Shown here piece by piece: positions 1-6,851 of a DNA stretch of 11,517 nucleotides (position 1 is its first letter; every line of letters starts with the position of its first letter). A model generated the notes under the pieces. The model made no database searches, was not told the origin of the DNA, and worked only from the letters and a program-made list of their open reading frames with translations. Both the position numbers and the translations under genes were made by a program. The DNA is taken from contig DCDD01000099.1 of NCBI GenBank assembly GCA_002316235.1, positions 1 through 11,517 of the forward strand, written 5' to 3'. The DNA is from Bacteroidales bacterium UBA1064. Lineage in GTDB: Bacteria; Bacteroidota; Bacteroidia; Bacteroidales; Tenuifilaceae.

Positions 1-12
1 TGTCGAAGGGTG

Positions 13-63
13 AATCCGCCAGCAGGCGGACAAGTTCTGGAATCCACCAGTAGGCGGACAAGT
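13..63. repeat. Two tandem copies of a 28-base-period palindromic repeat
   Basis: Two near-identical 23-base units lie at 13-35 and 41-63 and differ at two positions, giving a period of 28 bases. Each unit has a short inverted repeat at its core: TCCGCC-AGCA-GGCGGA in the first copy, and TCCACC-AGTA-GGCGGA with one stem mismatch in the second. Both are followed by CAAGT. The array lies beyond the 3' end of the leftmost minus-strand gene and may continue outside the window. It resembles the short intergenic palindromic repeats scattered in many Bacteroidota genomes, but that family assignment is inference. With two copies and only about 5 bases between units, it is not a CRISPR array. Confidence 0.7.
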
Positions 64-86
64 ATTCGCTTACCTTTAACCCTGTT

Positions 87-572
87 TTAGCCAGTTATGA
101 AGAAATACAAACCCCTGAGGAAAATTATAAGCACCACCGGAATAAAGAATGTAAGTAGAAAACGGAAAAAGAAGTAGTTTAGGGTGCCCCGGTAAATTAG
201 CCACCCAAGCAAAACCACCAGAGAGCTGTCGAAAATGGAAAGAAGCCGGTTGCTTTTTTTCACCAAAAAAACTGATGGAAAATTCAGCACCTCCTGTTTA
301 TCCCCGCTAACAAGCAAAATAAGGTTATAGAGGCATAGTGTAAAAATTACAGGCGATACTACCCCGAATATCAGTAGAATTACGTTGGTTTGAGCGATTT
401 TAAAGGAGTAAAGCGTCCCGAAAAGAATAGCAATAGCCAGGTTGAGGATAAACCGGGAATTTGTGCCTACAAGATTTTTAGTCCAGTAGAAAAACAAATT
501 ATCCTCGAAGTTCTTGTTATCCATTATGTAGGGAATAAGCAGGTGTAAAGTTTTAAATCCAGCAACAGCCAC
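87..572 (-). CDS. Hypothetical four-helix membrane protein
   Basis: I do not recognise this gene. The 161-residue product is strongly hydrophobic, with about four predicted transmembrane segments near residues 41-58, 63-87, 113-128 and 132-157. A hydrophilic link around residues 89-110 (GDKQE and VKKSNR) separates the two helix pairs. There is no signal peptide, lipobox or catalytic motif that I can see. The first ATG is at 572. A second ATG at 524 would give 145 residues starting MDNKNFEDN, which reads more like a natural N-terminus, and no ribosome-binding site decides between them. It is transcribed divergently from the lipoprotein gene at 665, and a TAnnTTTG element at 617-610 lies upstream. 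Its coding sequence is visibly AT-rich, partly because of its Phe/Leu/Ile content. It is probably a real inner-membrane protein, but the function is unknown. Confidence 0.6.
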   Translation of the reverse strand: MAVAGFKTLHLLIPYIMDNKNFEDNLFFYWTKNLVGTNSRFILNLAIAILFGTLYSFKIAQTNVILLIFGVVSPVIFTLCLYNLILLVSGDKQEVLNFPSVFLVKKSNRLLSIFDSSLVVLLGWLIYRGTLNYFFFRFLLTFFIPVVLIIFLRGLYFFITG

Positions 573-609
573 ACACAGCTAATTTTCAAGGTTTTTTGGC
601 TAGCTGCTG

Positions 610-617
610 CAAAGATA
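610..617 (-). promoter_or_regulatory. Candidate -7 promoter element for the membrane-protein gene
   Basis: Read on the minus strand this is TATCTTTG, an exact match to the Bacteroidota primary-sigma -7 consensus TAnnTTTG. It lies about 38 bases upstream of the ATG at 572. I do not find a convincing TTG or TTTG at the expected -33 spacing, so the call rests on one box and position alone. Confidence 0.35.
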
Positions 618-630
618 ATTGCGATTAGGT

Positions 631-638
631 TAACTTTG
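631..638 (+). promoter_or_regulatory. Candidate -7 promoter element for the lipoprotein operon
   Basis: TAACTTTG matches TAnnTTTG and ends 26 bases before the ATG at 665, so a transcript starting about 7 bases downstream would have a leader of some 20 bases. No clear TTTG lies 19-21 bases upstream. With the minus-strand box at 610-617 it would form a compact divergent promoter region. Confidence 0.35.
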
Positions 639-664
639 CTAACTTAAACAAAGGATAAATATAG

Positions 665-2401
665 ATGCTAAAAAAAATTCTTCTGATAACCATTTTTGCT
701 GTCGCTCTGCTTTCACTTTTCCCTAACTGTGCCAAGGTGGTAACCCCAACGGGAGGCCCAAAGGACACCATTCCTCCAGCGCTGGTAAACAGCATCCCGA
801 AGCCTAACGCCATAAACTTCAGAGGGGAAAAACTGGTATTAGAGTTTGATGAGTTCCTGGCATTGAAGGACGTGCAGCAAAAGTTGCTGGTTTCACCACC
901 CCTGAATAACAGACCTCAAATTAAGCCAAAGGGCAAGCGAATTGAGCTGGAGATAAAAGATACCCTGCTGGAGAACACCACCTACACGGTTTACTTTGGC
1001 GATGCCATAAGGGATAACAATGAGAATAATGCCATTCCAAATTTTGAGTTTGCATTTTCAACCGGCCCAACCATTGACACTGCTTCTCTGGCAGGTACTA
1101 TTGTCAACTCTTTTACTAATGAACCAGTTGAGGGAGCGCTAATCATGCTCTACAGTAGTTTTGCAGATTCCCTACCCTATATTAAACGTCCAACACATAT
1201 GGCAAAGTCGGGTAAAAATGGCAGGTTCAAGGTAAACAACCTTAAAAACATTGATTACAAGCTTGTTGCCATTACCGATGCCAACGGTAACTACCTTTAC
1301 AACCAGGGCATTGAGGATATTGCATTTGTCGAGGGTAAGGTAACACACGATATGCTAATGAACGCTTCCGATTCGTCTAGGTGGGTAAGGCTGCGAACAT
1401 TTAGCGAGCCACTGCCCTACCAGCTACTTACGGGTACCAACCGCCCTCAGCGGGATCTAATTGAGCTAAACTTCTCCCGCAAACCGGTTGGCGGTTTTAA
1501 GCTGGTACAAGTTGACAACCCCGTTAGCGAGAAATGGTATATTCCCGAACCCGACAACGAGGGAGACACCGTTAAACTTTGGATTATCTCGGAGAAAATT
1601 TCGGCTGCTGACACGCTAAAGCTGGCTTTGTCGTACCTCAAAACCGATTCCCTCAACATGCTTCAGCCTCGGATAGATACCCTTAGGTTTGTTTACTATG
1701 AATCCGAGGAAGCCGGGAATGACTCCCGTTCAAAGCGCGGAAAGAAGGAGGAAGTTGTAAAACCAACCGGATTCAAGGTTGAAACCTCCATCAAGAACAT
1801 GGCAGTTGCTATCCCCGGAGTTCCCTTTGAGTTTACCCTTCCTTCACCTGCAAGAAAGGTGAATGGTGCGCTAGTGCAGATTTTTAACCAAACCGACAGC
1901 ATTTTGGAGCCTGGCGTGAAGCTTGTCGCAGACTCGATAAACCCCAGGATTTACCGTTTCAACACCTCCTGGAAACCCAATGTAACCTACAAAATGATTG
2001 TTTTGCCGGGTGCTTTTGAAAGCTACACCTCAACCCTGAACGACACCCTTAAGCTTCAGCTTACCGGAGCTGACCCCGAAAGTTTTGGAACCCTCACAGT
2101 TAAATTTTCCGGTGTAAGTAAGGCGGTTGTAGCTGAGCTGCTGACCGAAAAAGATGCAGTGGTAGATAGGAAAGCAGTTGTAGGCAACCAATCCGTGACC
2201 TTTACGTTCATAGCCCCTGCAAAGTATAAACTTCGATTTATTGATGATTTAAACGCAAACGGTACCTGGGATAGCGGCAACTACTTGAAGCGCATTCAGC
2301 CCGAAAGGGTAATCCCGTTTACTGAAGGGAAAAATAAGGGTGTGATAAACGTTCGGGCCAACTGGGATAACGAGATTTCGGTTAGCCTGCAAAAACCATA
2401 A
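665..2401 (+). CDS. Ig-like (Big_5) domain lipoprotein
   Basis: This 578-residue protein belongs to a family widespread in Bacteroidota whose exact function is not established. It starts with a lipoprotein-type signal: a KK n-region, a hydrophobic stretch over residues 5-19, and Cys22 as the likely lipidated residue in a loose LFPNC lipobox. The phylum-typical TPTGGPKD follows at 27-34. A Big_5 Ig-like domain spans about residues 36-133. A CnaB/carboxypeptidase-regulatory-like beta-sandwich follows at about 141-222, ending near DANGNY. Near the C-terminus, DLNANGTWD (528-536) has the spacing of a DxNxNG calcium-type loop and is followed by SGNYLKRIQPE, a recognisable family ending. It is probably anchored to the outer or inner membrane facing the periplasm, or on the surface. 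The stop codon is 7 bases before the next ATG, suggesting co-transcription with the thiamine-binding gene. Confidence 0.85.
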   Translation: MLKKILLITIFAVALLSLFPNCAKVVTPTGGPKDTIPPALVNSIPKPNAINFRGEKLVLEFDEFLALKDVQQKLLVSPPLNNRPQIKPKGKRIELEIKDTLLENTTYTVYFGDAIRDNNENNAIPNFEFAFSTGPTIDTASLAGTIVNSFTNEPVEGALIMLYSSFADSLPYIKRPTHMAKSGKNGRFKVNNLKNIDYKLVAITDANGNYLYNQGIEDIAFVEGKVTHDMLMNASDSSRWVRLRTFSEPLPYQLLTGTNRPQRDLIELNFSRKPVGGFKLVQVDNPVSEKWYIPEPDNEGDTVKLWIISEKISAADTLKLALSYLKTDSLNMLQPRIDTLRFVYYESEEAGNDSRSKRGKKEEVVKPTGFKVETSIKNMAVAIPGVPFEFTLPSPARKVNGALVQIFNQTDSILEPGVKLVADSINPRIYRFNTSWKPNVTYKMIVLPGAFESYTSTLNDTLKLQLTGADPESFGTLTVKFSGVSKAVVAELLTEKDAVVDRKAVVGNQSVTFTFIAPAKYKLRFIDDLNANGTWDSGNYLKRIQPERVIPFTEGKNKGVINVRANWDNEISVSLQKP

Positions 2402-2408
2402 AATACCT

Positions 2409-2708
2409 ATGTCTGTACTGATGAATTTTGCCATGTTTCCCACCGATAAGGGTGCCAGTGTTAGTCCCTACGTGGCCAGGGTGGTGGAGGGCGTTCGTTC
2501 GTTGAACCATGCCTCACAGCTTACCGCAATGGGAACAATTGTGGAGACCAGCTCCCTTGAGGAGGCCTTGCAGGTGGTGGAAAAAGCTTACCAATTGCTC
2601 GAACCCGATTGCGACAGGGTTTACGTTACAGTAAGCTTAGACATTCGCAAGGGAGGCTCCGGAAGGATTAGCTTAAAGGTGAAATCGGTCGAAGACAAGC
2701 TGGCTTAG
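2409..2708 (+). CDS. MTH1187 family thiamine-binding protein
   Basis: This small soluble 99-residue protein matches the length and pattern of the MTH1187/YkoF-like family (PF01910), which forms ferredoxin-fold oligomers, some shown to bind thiamine. Visible family features are the N-terminal beta strand (VLMNFAMFP), the SVSPYVARVV segment at 17-26, MGTIVE at 41-46, a helix rich in Glu (EEALQVVEKA), and a final strand with the SLDIRKG turn. Family members in other bacteria often sit beside thiamine or hydroxymethylpyrimidine transporters. Here the gene follows a lipoprotein gene by 7 bases and no transporter is in view, so the ligand is not supported by context. The ATG at 2409 is used. The ATG at 2421 is an alternative that would remove four residues. 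Confidence 0.85.
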   Translation: MSVLMNFAMFPTDKGASVSPYVARVVEGVRSLNHASQLTAMGTIVETSSLEEALQVVEKAYQLLEPDCDRVYVTVSLDIRKGGSGRISLKVKSVEDKLA

Positions 2709-2709
2709 G

Positions 2710-2788
2710 CAATTCTTCTACATATCCAACAAGCCTCAGCCATAATAGCTTCATTACCGCTGATAGTTTCATTATGTGCGAAGAATTG
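2710..2788. repeat. 9-bp inverted repeat enclosing a 12-base direct repeat
   Basis: CAATTCTTC at 2710-2718 is perfectly complementary to GAAGAATTG at 2780-2788. Inside that 79-base span, ATAGCTTCATTA (2745-2756) recurs as ATAGTTTCATTA (2763-2774) with one change. The right inverted arm overlaps the TTG proposed as the -33 element of the outer-membrane protein gene. This could be an operator or a long hairpin, but nothing in the sequence decides between them. Confidence 0.45.
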
Positions 2789-2816
2789 AGTGGAAGCTTT
2801 CATGATAATATACTTG
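2786..2816 (+). promoter_or_regulatory. Candidate promoter of the beta-barrel gene
   Basis: TTG at 2786-2788, a 20-base spacer and TATACTTG at 2809-2816 resemble the Bacteroidota promoter pattern TTTG-N19-21-TAnnTTTG, with one mismatch in the -7 box. The expected start of transcription, near 2823, lies past the ATG at 2818, which favours the ATG at 2839 as the true start. A competing exact match TAACTTTG at 2829-2836 lies too close to 2839 to serve a normal leader. Confidence 0.4.
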
Positions 2817-2838
2817 CATGCCAATGTGTAACTTTGAA

Positions 2839-3549
2839 ATGAATAAGGCTGACATTGCCAATTATTTTAAGGGAAGGGTAATAATTTTTCTCTTCTTCAT
2901 TTTGCTTGTTTCGGAAGGCATTAAGGCTCAGCCATATGTTGGGCTAAGGGCTGCTTATACCACTTCAACCATGACTTTTAAGCCTGATGCTGAAACTAAA
3001 CTTTTAACGGGTAGCGGGCTGGACTACGGACTTGAATTCAAGTACTTCAATGCAAAGTATGTAGGGTTTCAATCCGAGCTCTACCTGACCAGCAGGGGTT
3101 ATTTAAAAGCTATTGATGTTGAGGAGTTGGGTGATACACTTTTTAAAAGGGTTAACCTCTATCTGGAGTTGCCCATGTTTATTCAGTTCAGGTTGAAGTT
3201 GGGGATAGTAATGCTGCATGTGAATGCCGGTCCGTATTTTGCCTACCTCCTCAGCGCCAAAGAGGGCGATAACTCCACCGGAAAGTACAGGCTGAACAAG
3301 GTGGACATCAACATTCTTCGCGAAAACCGTTTCGACTACGGGTTGATGGGTGGTGTAGGCCTAAGCCATGACTTCCAATGGGGAACCATTCAGGCTGAAG
3401 CCAGGTTTGGTTACGGGTTGGGTGATCTTTACGATTACTCGTATTCCGGCATGCCAAGCGAGTCAAGGGCTATCATACAAAATTTTAGCCTGAGCTACCT
3501 TTACCGATTTGGCCAACACAATACACAGCAAGAAGTCAAACAGCCTTAA
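2839..3549 (+). CDS. Outer membrane beta-barrel protein (porin family)
   Basis: From the ATG at 2839 the product is 236 residues with a clear Sec signal peptide: a charged n-region, the hydrophobic core VIIFLFFILLV, and a probable cleavage after IKA just before QPYVG. An earlier in-frame ATG at 2818 would add seven residues and spoil the signal's n-region. The mature part has the alternating aromatic strands of PF13568-type barrels (for example GLRAAY, LEFKYF, GFQSELYL, LYLELPMFIQF, HVNAGPYFAYLL) with glycine-rich hairpins. It ends in SLSYLYRFG, a beta-signal-like last strand, followed by a short hydrophilic tail. It is about the size of an eight-strand barrel. It shares a general pattern with PorT-family proteins, but I see no feature that identifies it as PorT itself. 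It appears to be monocistronic. Confidence 0.75.
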   Translation: MNKADIANYFKGRVIIFLFFILLVSEGIKAQPYVGLRAAYTTSTMTFKPDAETKLLTGSGLDYGLEFKYFNAKYVGFQSELYLTSRGYLKAIDVEELGDTLFKRVNLYLELPMFIQFRLKLGIVMLHVNAGPYFAYLLSAKEGDNSTGKYRLNKVDINILRENRFDYGLMGGVGLSHDFQWGTIQAEARFGYGLGDLYDYSYSGMPSESRAIIQNFSLSYLYRFGQHNTQQEVKQP

Positions 3550-3802
3550 GTTATAATTTTCTCACCTGAACGCAGGAGTGTGTGTTTTCAAAAATTTACT
3601 GTAAACTATTTGTAGTTTTGAATGTTACTGCTTTCGTTGTGGTAAACCTATGTTTTAGTCTAACGTGCTTGCTTGCCAGGGTTAAGCAACCCGTGCTTCA
3701 GGAATAATTGCTGCACACTGTTAAGGCATTAAGGTAATTTACCCCCTACTAGGCTTATGTTAGCTGATAAATCGTAGTACTAAAATTATTTCCGATTACT
3801 TC
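3550..3802. other. Intergenic region with alternative short hairpins
   Basis: No gene or tRNA is visible in these 253 bases. The region contains a TAnnTTTG match (TAGTTTTG, 3613-3620) without a good -33 partner. It also has two overlapping, mutually exclusive stems: TTGCTT (3669-3674) with AAGCAA (3684-3689), and GGGTT (3679-3683) with AACCC (3688-3692). No U-run terminator follows the beta-barrel gene. If transcription starts near 3627, the flavoprotein mRNA would carry a leader of roughly 175 bases. Confidence 0.4.
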
Positions 3803-4468
3803 ATGAAAGCATGGAAGGAAGGCGATTATAGATTACAGCAGGTGATTTCGAATACCCGACTAGCCCCGGGAGCGTTTCTTCTGAAATTCAGAAAACAGTT
3901 CGATTTTAGTGCAGGGCAGATTGTTGCCCTTGGAGTTTCTACCGACATTGAACCAAGGTTCTACAGCATTGCTTCTTCCGAGGAAGACGAGTTGATATCG
4001 GTTCTCTATACGGAAAAACCCGATGGGAAGCTAACTCCTATGCTGTCAATGCTCAATCCAGGTAACCCGATTCTGGTGTCAAAGCCATTTGGAGCATTTA
4101 CCAGCTTTAAATCCGAACCGGTGTTTGTTGCCGCCGGTACTGGGGTTGCTCCTTTCATTTCTGCACTCCTATCCAATAAGGTTAGAGGGGCAACTTTAAT
4201 ACATGGTGCTCCATATCCCGAGTACTTTTACTTTTCCGATTATCTTTCCGAGAAGCTAGGAAGAAACTATATCCAGTGCTGCTCGAGGTGTATGCCCGGA
4301 AGCCATTATGTTGGTCGTGTTACCAGCTACCTGCTGCAATGGGATGAGCTAGATCCAAACCGAAATTACTACCTTTGTGGCAGCACCGAAATGGTTGTTG
4401 AAACAAGGAGCTTACTAATTTCAAGGGGTGTACCACCCGATAGAATAAACGCTGAAATTTACTTTTAA
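3803..4468 (+). CDS. Ferredoxin-NADP reductase-like FAD/NAD(P)-binding oxidoreductase
   Basis: This 221-residue, single-polypeptide member of the FNR superfamily would move electrons between NAD(P)H and a one-electron carrier through FAD. It keeps the key motifs in order. RFYS at 52-55 is the FAD-binding RxYS, and GKLT at 75-78 corresponds to the FAD-phosphate loop. GTGVAPF at 112-118 is the nucleotide-binding glycine loop. HG at 134-135 and CGS at 192-194 form the nicotinamide pocket. The chain ends in EIYF, with an aromatic residue at the position that stacks on the flavin in this family. There is no fused iron-sulfur or globin domain, and no ferredoxin or flavodoxin gene nearby, so its partner and physiological role are open. 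An unusual CCSRC cluster lies at 159-163. It precedes rlmN by 88 bases. Confidence 0.85.
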   Translation: MKAWKEGDYRLQQVISNTRLAPGAFLLKFRKQFDFSAGQIVALGVSTDIEPRFYSIASSEEDELISVLYTEKPDGKLTPMLSMLNPGNPILVSKPFGAFTSFKSEPVFVAAGTGVAPFISALLSNKVRGATLIHGAPYPEYFYFSDYLSEKLGRNYIQCCSRCMPGSHYVGRVTSYLLQWDELDPNRNYYLCGSTEMVVETRSLLISRGVPPDRINAEIYF

Positions 4469-4556
4469 ACCTATTGGTAGCTTTTCACAATTCATTAATT
4501 TACAATTTACCAGAAAATCATACTACCTCGATTGTTTCCATTAACTTCTTAATCCT

Positions 4557-5591
4557 ATGCCCGAACTACTCCCGCTATATGGAAAGACGCTTGCCGAGCT
4601 ACAGGATATTGTTAGCCAGGAGGGGTTGCCTCCGTACGCCGCTATGCAGCTTGCCGACTGGCTTTACAAAAAGAATGTGGAGAGCATCGAGGCGATGACC
4701 AACATTTCCAAGAGCGCCAGAGAACAGCTTGTCGGTAGGTATTACGTCGGCCTTAGCAAGCCCGAAGGCGTTTCAGCTTCGGCCGATGGAACCAAAAAAT
4801 ACCTTTTTCGGAGCGGAAATGGAAAATTTGTCGAGGCAGCCTATATACCTGAAACCGGAAGGGCAACACTTTGCGTATCGTCACAGGCCGGGTGCAAAAT
4901 GGGTTGCCTGTTCTGCATGACTGGCAGGCAGGGTTTTCAGGGAAATCTTTCCTCAGGTGAGATTATCAACCAGCTCCGGAGCATACCCGAGTTTAAAAAT
5001 GTTACGAATATTGTTTACATGGGAATGGGCGAACCATTCGACAACCTGGAGAATGTTCTTCGCAGCACCGAAGTGCTGACCTCCGAATGGGGTATGGGCT
5101 GGAGCCCGAAACGCATTACCGTTTCATCCATTGGAATTATCCCTGCAATGAACACCTTCCTATCCCGAAGTAGCTGCCATTTGGCAATTAGCCTGCATTC
5201 TCCATTTGACGAGGAGCGTAGGATGCTGATGCCTATTCAGAATGTTTACCCGATTGCCGACGTTGTGGAGGAGATCCGTAAGGCCAACATTGCGGGGCAA
5301 CGAAGGGTATCGTTCGAGTACATCATGTTTGATGGGCTTAACGACAGTCCACGGCATGTTCGGGAAATATCCCGACTGTTGCACAACTTACGATGTAGGG
5401 TTAACCTGATCCGGTTTCACCCAATTCCTGAATCGTCCCTTCGCAGCGCATCCGATGAAACGATCATAAAGTTTCGCGATGCCCTTACCTCTAAAGGAAT
5501 ATTCACCACCATCAGGGCATCTCGGGGACTGGATATTCAAGCTGCATGTGGACTTCTATCCACAAAGGGTTTGCTGAAAAACAAGGATTGA
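4557..5591 (+). CDS. rlmN: Dual-specificity RNA methyltransferase RlmN (23S rRNA A2503-C2)
   Basis: This radical-SAM enzyme methylates C2 of A2503 in 23S rRNA and, in characterised members, A37 of some tRNAs. The 344-residue length is normal. An N-terminal RNA-binding accessory domain covers about residues 1-85. Glu93 in the FVEAAYIPE segment matches the conserved active-site Glu. The CxxxCxxC cluster motif is C113, C117 and C120. GMGEP at 156-160 binds SAM. The two mechanistic cysteines are present: C106 (LCVSSQ), equivalent to the second catalytic Cys, and C331 (QAACG), the methyl-carrying one. The remaining motifs, such as SLHSP and RFHPIPES, are also intact. It should be fully active. It is an end gene, convergent with the aminotransferase homologue 55 bases away, and I see no strong promoter or terminator. 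Confidence 0.97.
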   Translation: MPELLPLYGKTLAELQDIVSQEGLPPYAAMQLADWLYKKNVESIEAMTNISKSAREQLVGRYYVGLSKPEGVSASADGTKKYLFRSGNGKFVEAAYIPETGRATLCVSSQAGCKMGCLFCMTGRQGFQGNLSSGEIINQLRSIPEFKNVTNIVYMGMGEPFDNLENVLRSTEVLTSEWGMGWSPKRITVSSIGIIPAMNTFLSRSSCHLAISLHSPFDEERRMLMPIQNVYPIADVVEEIRKANIAGQRRVSFEYIMFDGLNDSPRHVREISRLLHNLRCRVNLIRFHPIPESSLRSASDETIIKFRDALTSKGIFTTIRASRGLDIQAACGLLSTKGLLKNKD

Positions 5592-5646
5592 AGGTAGCAT
5601 TCCCATCCTGGTAAAATTTTAATTGGGCAGTAAAGCTGGTTAAGCG

Positions 5647-6783
5647 CTATGCTGTTTTTGATAAACGAAGAGCAGCCTCGGTCATTACGTCAACTTCAAC
5701 AGCCAGGTTTATCAGCAAGTGCTTTCGAATGGTTTTATCGTGGAAGTAAATGGAAACAGGCGAAACCCCAACGCCATAATCCCTAACCAGCATTTCGGCA
5801 AATTCAACATCTTTTAAATCCGACACGTCCGAGTAGTCCAGGGTTTGAGTGTATCCGGCCTGCATGGGTAGTGGTTTGAACCTGGTAGATGAAAGAGAAT
5901 CAAGCAGAATCTGGCGATTTTTCTGAATTACAGCATGGTAGGGGAAAGAAGTTTCGTTGGTGCTCATGAAATCGGCAATAGCCAGCTGTAGGGCGTGGTT
6001 GGCGGTGTTGGCAATGGCTCGCTGAATACGTTGAAAGTTGTTCATCATGGCTGCTGGAGCAAGGCAGTAACCTAAGTCCCAATCGGAAATTCCCAGGGTT
6101 TGGCTCAACGAGCCAATTATGTATGCGTTATCGGCCAATTTAGGAAAAAACGCCACGCTAGATGGAATAACGCCAGGGTACACGATATCGCTCAAAGTTT
6201 CATCGCTGATAATTTTAAGCTTTGTTCCGTTTATCAGCTTTTGCAAATTCTCCATGTCGTCAGGCGAAAGGATGCTTCCGGTAAGGCTGTTAGGGGAGCT
6301 TATGATTATGAGCTTGGTACGCGGGGTAACCGACTTTTGAACTTCATGCCAATCAATACTTGCGTTATCCTCGTGTAACTTAAGATAAACAGGTCGGGCA
6401 CCACAAACCTCGATGGCTAGCGCTGTGTCGTTGCGTGTGGGCTCGAAAATGATAACCTCATCACCATCACTCACCAAAGCCGCAACTGCCGAAAAAATTG
6501 CCTGGGCAGCACCCGAGGTAATGGCAATTTCAGCTGCAGGATGGTATGTCCGAAAGTATTTTTTCTGAATGTACTCAGAAACATGCTTTCTGAGCTCTAG
6601 CGTGCCCTCTATGGGCGCACGTCCATGCGTTTGCCTCAACTCCCTGGCAACCAAATCGGCCACCTGCACTGGTATGGGAAACCTTGTCCATCCCGCAGTT
6701 AGATCTATCGCATTATGGCTATTAATAAGTTTAAGCAAGGAATTTGCCGTATCAACTCCAAATTCCGCGTTAATCTGTTTCAT
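5647..6783 (-). CDS. Class I/II aminotransferase homologue lacking the catalytic lysine
   Basis: This intact 378-residue protein aligns over its whole length with fold-type I aminotransferases of the YbdL/methionine aminotransferase kind. Matching segments include GTLELRKHVSEY, GDEVIIFEP, IISDE, LGYCLAPA and DVEFAEMLVRDYGV. The Schiff-base lysine, expected in S-(F/L)-(G/S)-K-T, is Gln228 (GSLSQTLG; codon CAA read directly). Other cofactor or substrate positions are also altered. The TGW(K/R) phosphate contact is SDWD (Asp236). The NPxNP asparagine is Ser166. The DEVY tyrosine is Leu197. The Tyr of the NQY segment is Arg55. The substrate-carboxylate Arg near the C-terminus is Leu357. Only Asp194, which pairs with the PLP ring nitrogen, is kept. 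Normal transamination seems impossible, so it is probably a binding, scaffold or regulatory pseudoenzyme. It follows recO by 99 bases and may have its own promoter. Confidence 0.85.
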   Translation of the reverse strand: MKQINAEFGVDTANSLLKLINSHNAIDLTAGWTRFPIPVQVADLVARELRQTHGRAPIEGTLELRKHVSEYIQKKYFRTYHPAAEIAITSGAAQAIFSAVAALVSDGDEVIIFEPTRNDTALAIEVCGARPVYLKLHEDNASIDWHEVQKSVTPRTKLIIISSPNSLTGSILSPDDMENLQKLINGTKLKIISDETLSDIVYPGVIPSSVAFFPKLADNAYIIGSLSQTLGISDWDLGYCLAPAAMMNNFQRIQRAIANTANHALQLAIADFMSTNETSFPYHAVIQKNRQILLDSLSSTRFKPLPMQAGYTQTLDYSDVSDLKDVEFAEMLVRDYGVGVSPVSIYFHDKTIRKHLLINLAVEVDVMTEAALRLSKTA

Positions 6784-6851
6784 TCAAAAGAAAAATTTAT
6801 CATTGTTTTATAAAAATACTCAAGTTGTGCCACCCCACCATAAATGTTTGA

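Noticed and set aside
13..63. CRISPR array
   Set aside because: There are only two units with about 5 bases between them, so no spacers, and no cas genes.
2839..3549. PorT of the type IX secretion system
   Set aside because: Size and barrel type fit, but PF13568 barrels are very common in this phylum. No PorT-specific feature or T9SS neighbour supports the name.
3661..3700. tRNA or small RNA gene in the gap before the flavoprotein gene
   Set aside because: There is no cloverleaf arm pattern or GTTC-type T-loop. The stems are too short to call an RNA gene.
4474..4698. 74-codon open frame before and overlapping rlmN
   Set aside because: It overlaps the rlmN N-terminus out of frame, and its product has no family features. 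The 88-base gap is better read as non-coding.
5592..5646. Bidirectional terminator between the convergent rlmN and aminotransferase genes
   Set aside because: Only the 10-bp AT palindrome TAAAATTTTA (5612-5621) is present. There is no GC-rich stem with a T-run on either strand.
6100..6378. Two plus-strand open frames within the aminotransferase homologue
   Set aside because: They are antisense to a full-length family match, and neither product has a recognisable pattern.
5647..6783. Pseudogene call for the aminotransferase homologue
   Set aside because: The frame is intact over normal family length, and the fold-defining segments are well conserved. The changes are concentrated in the active site, which is unlike random decay.
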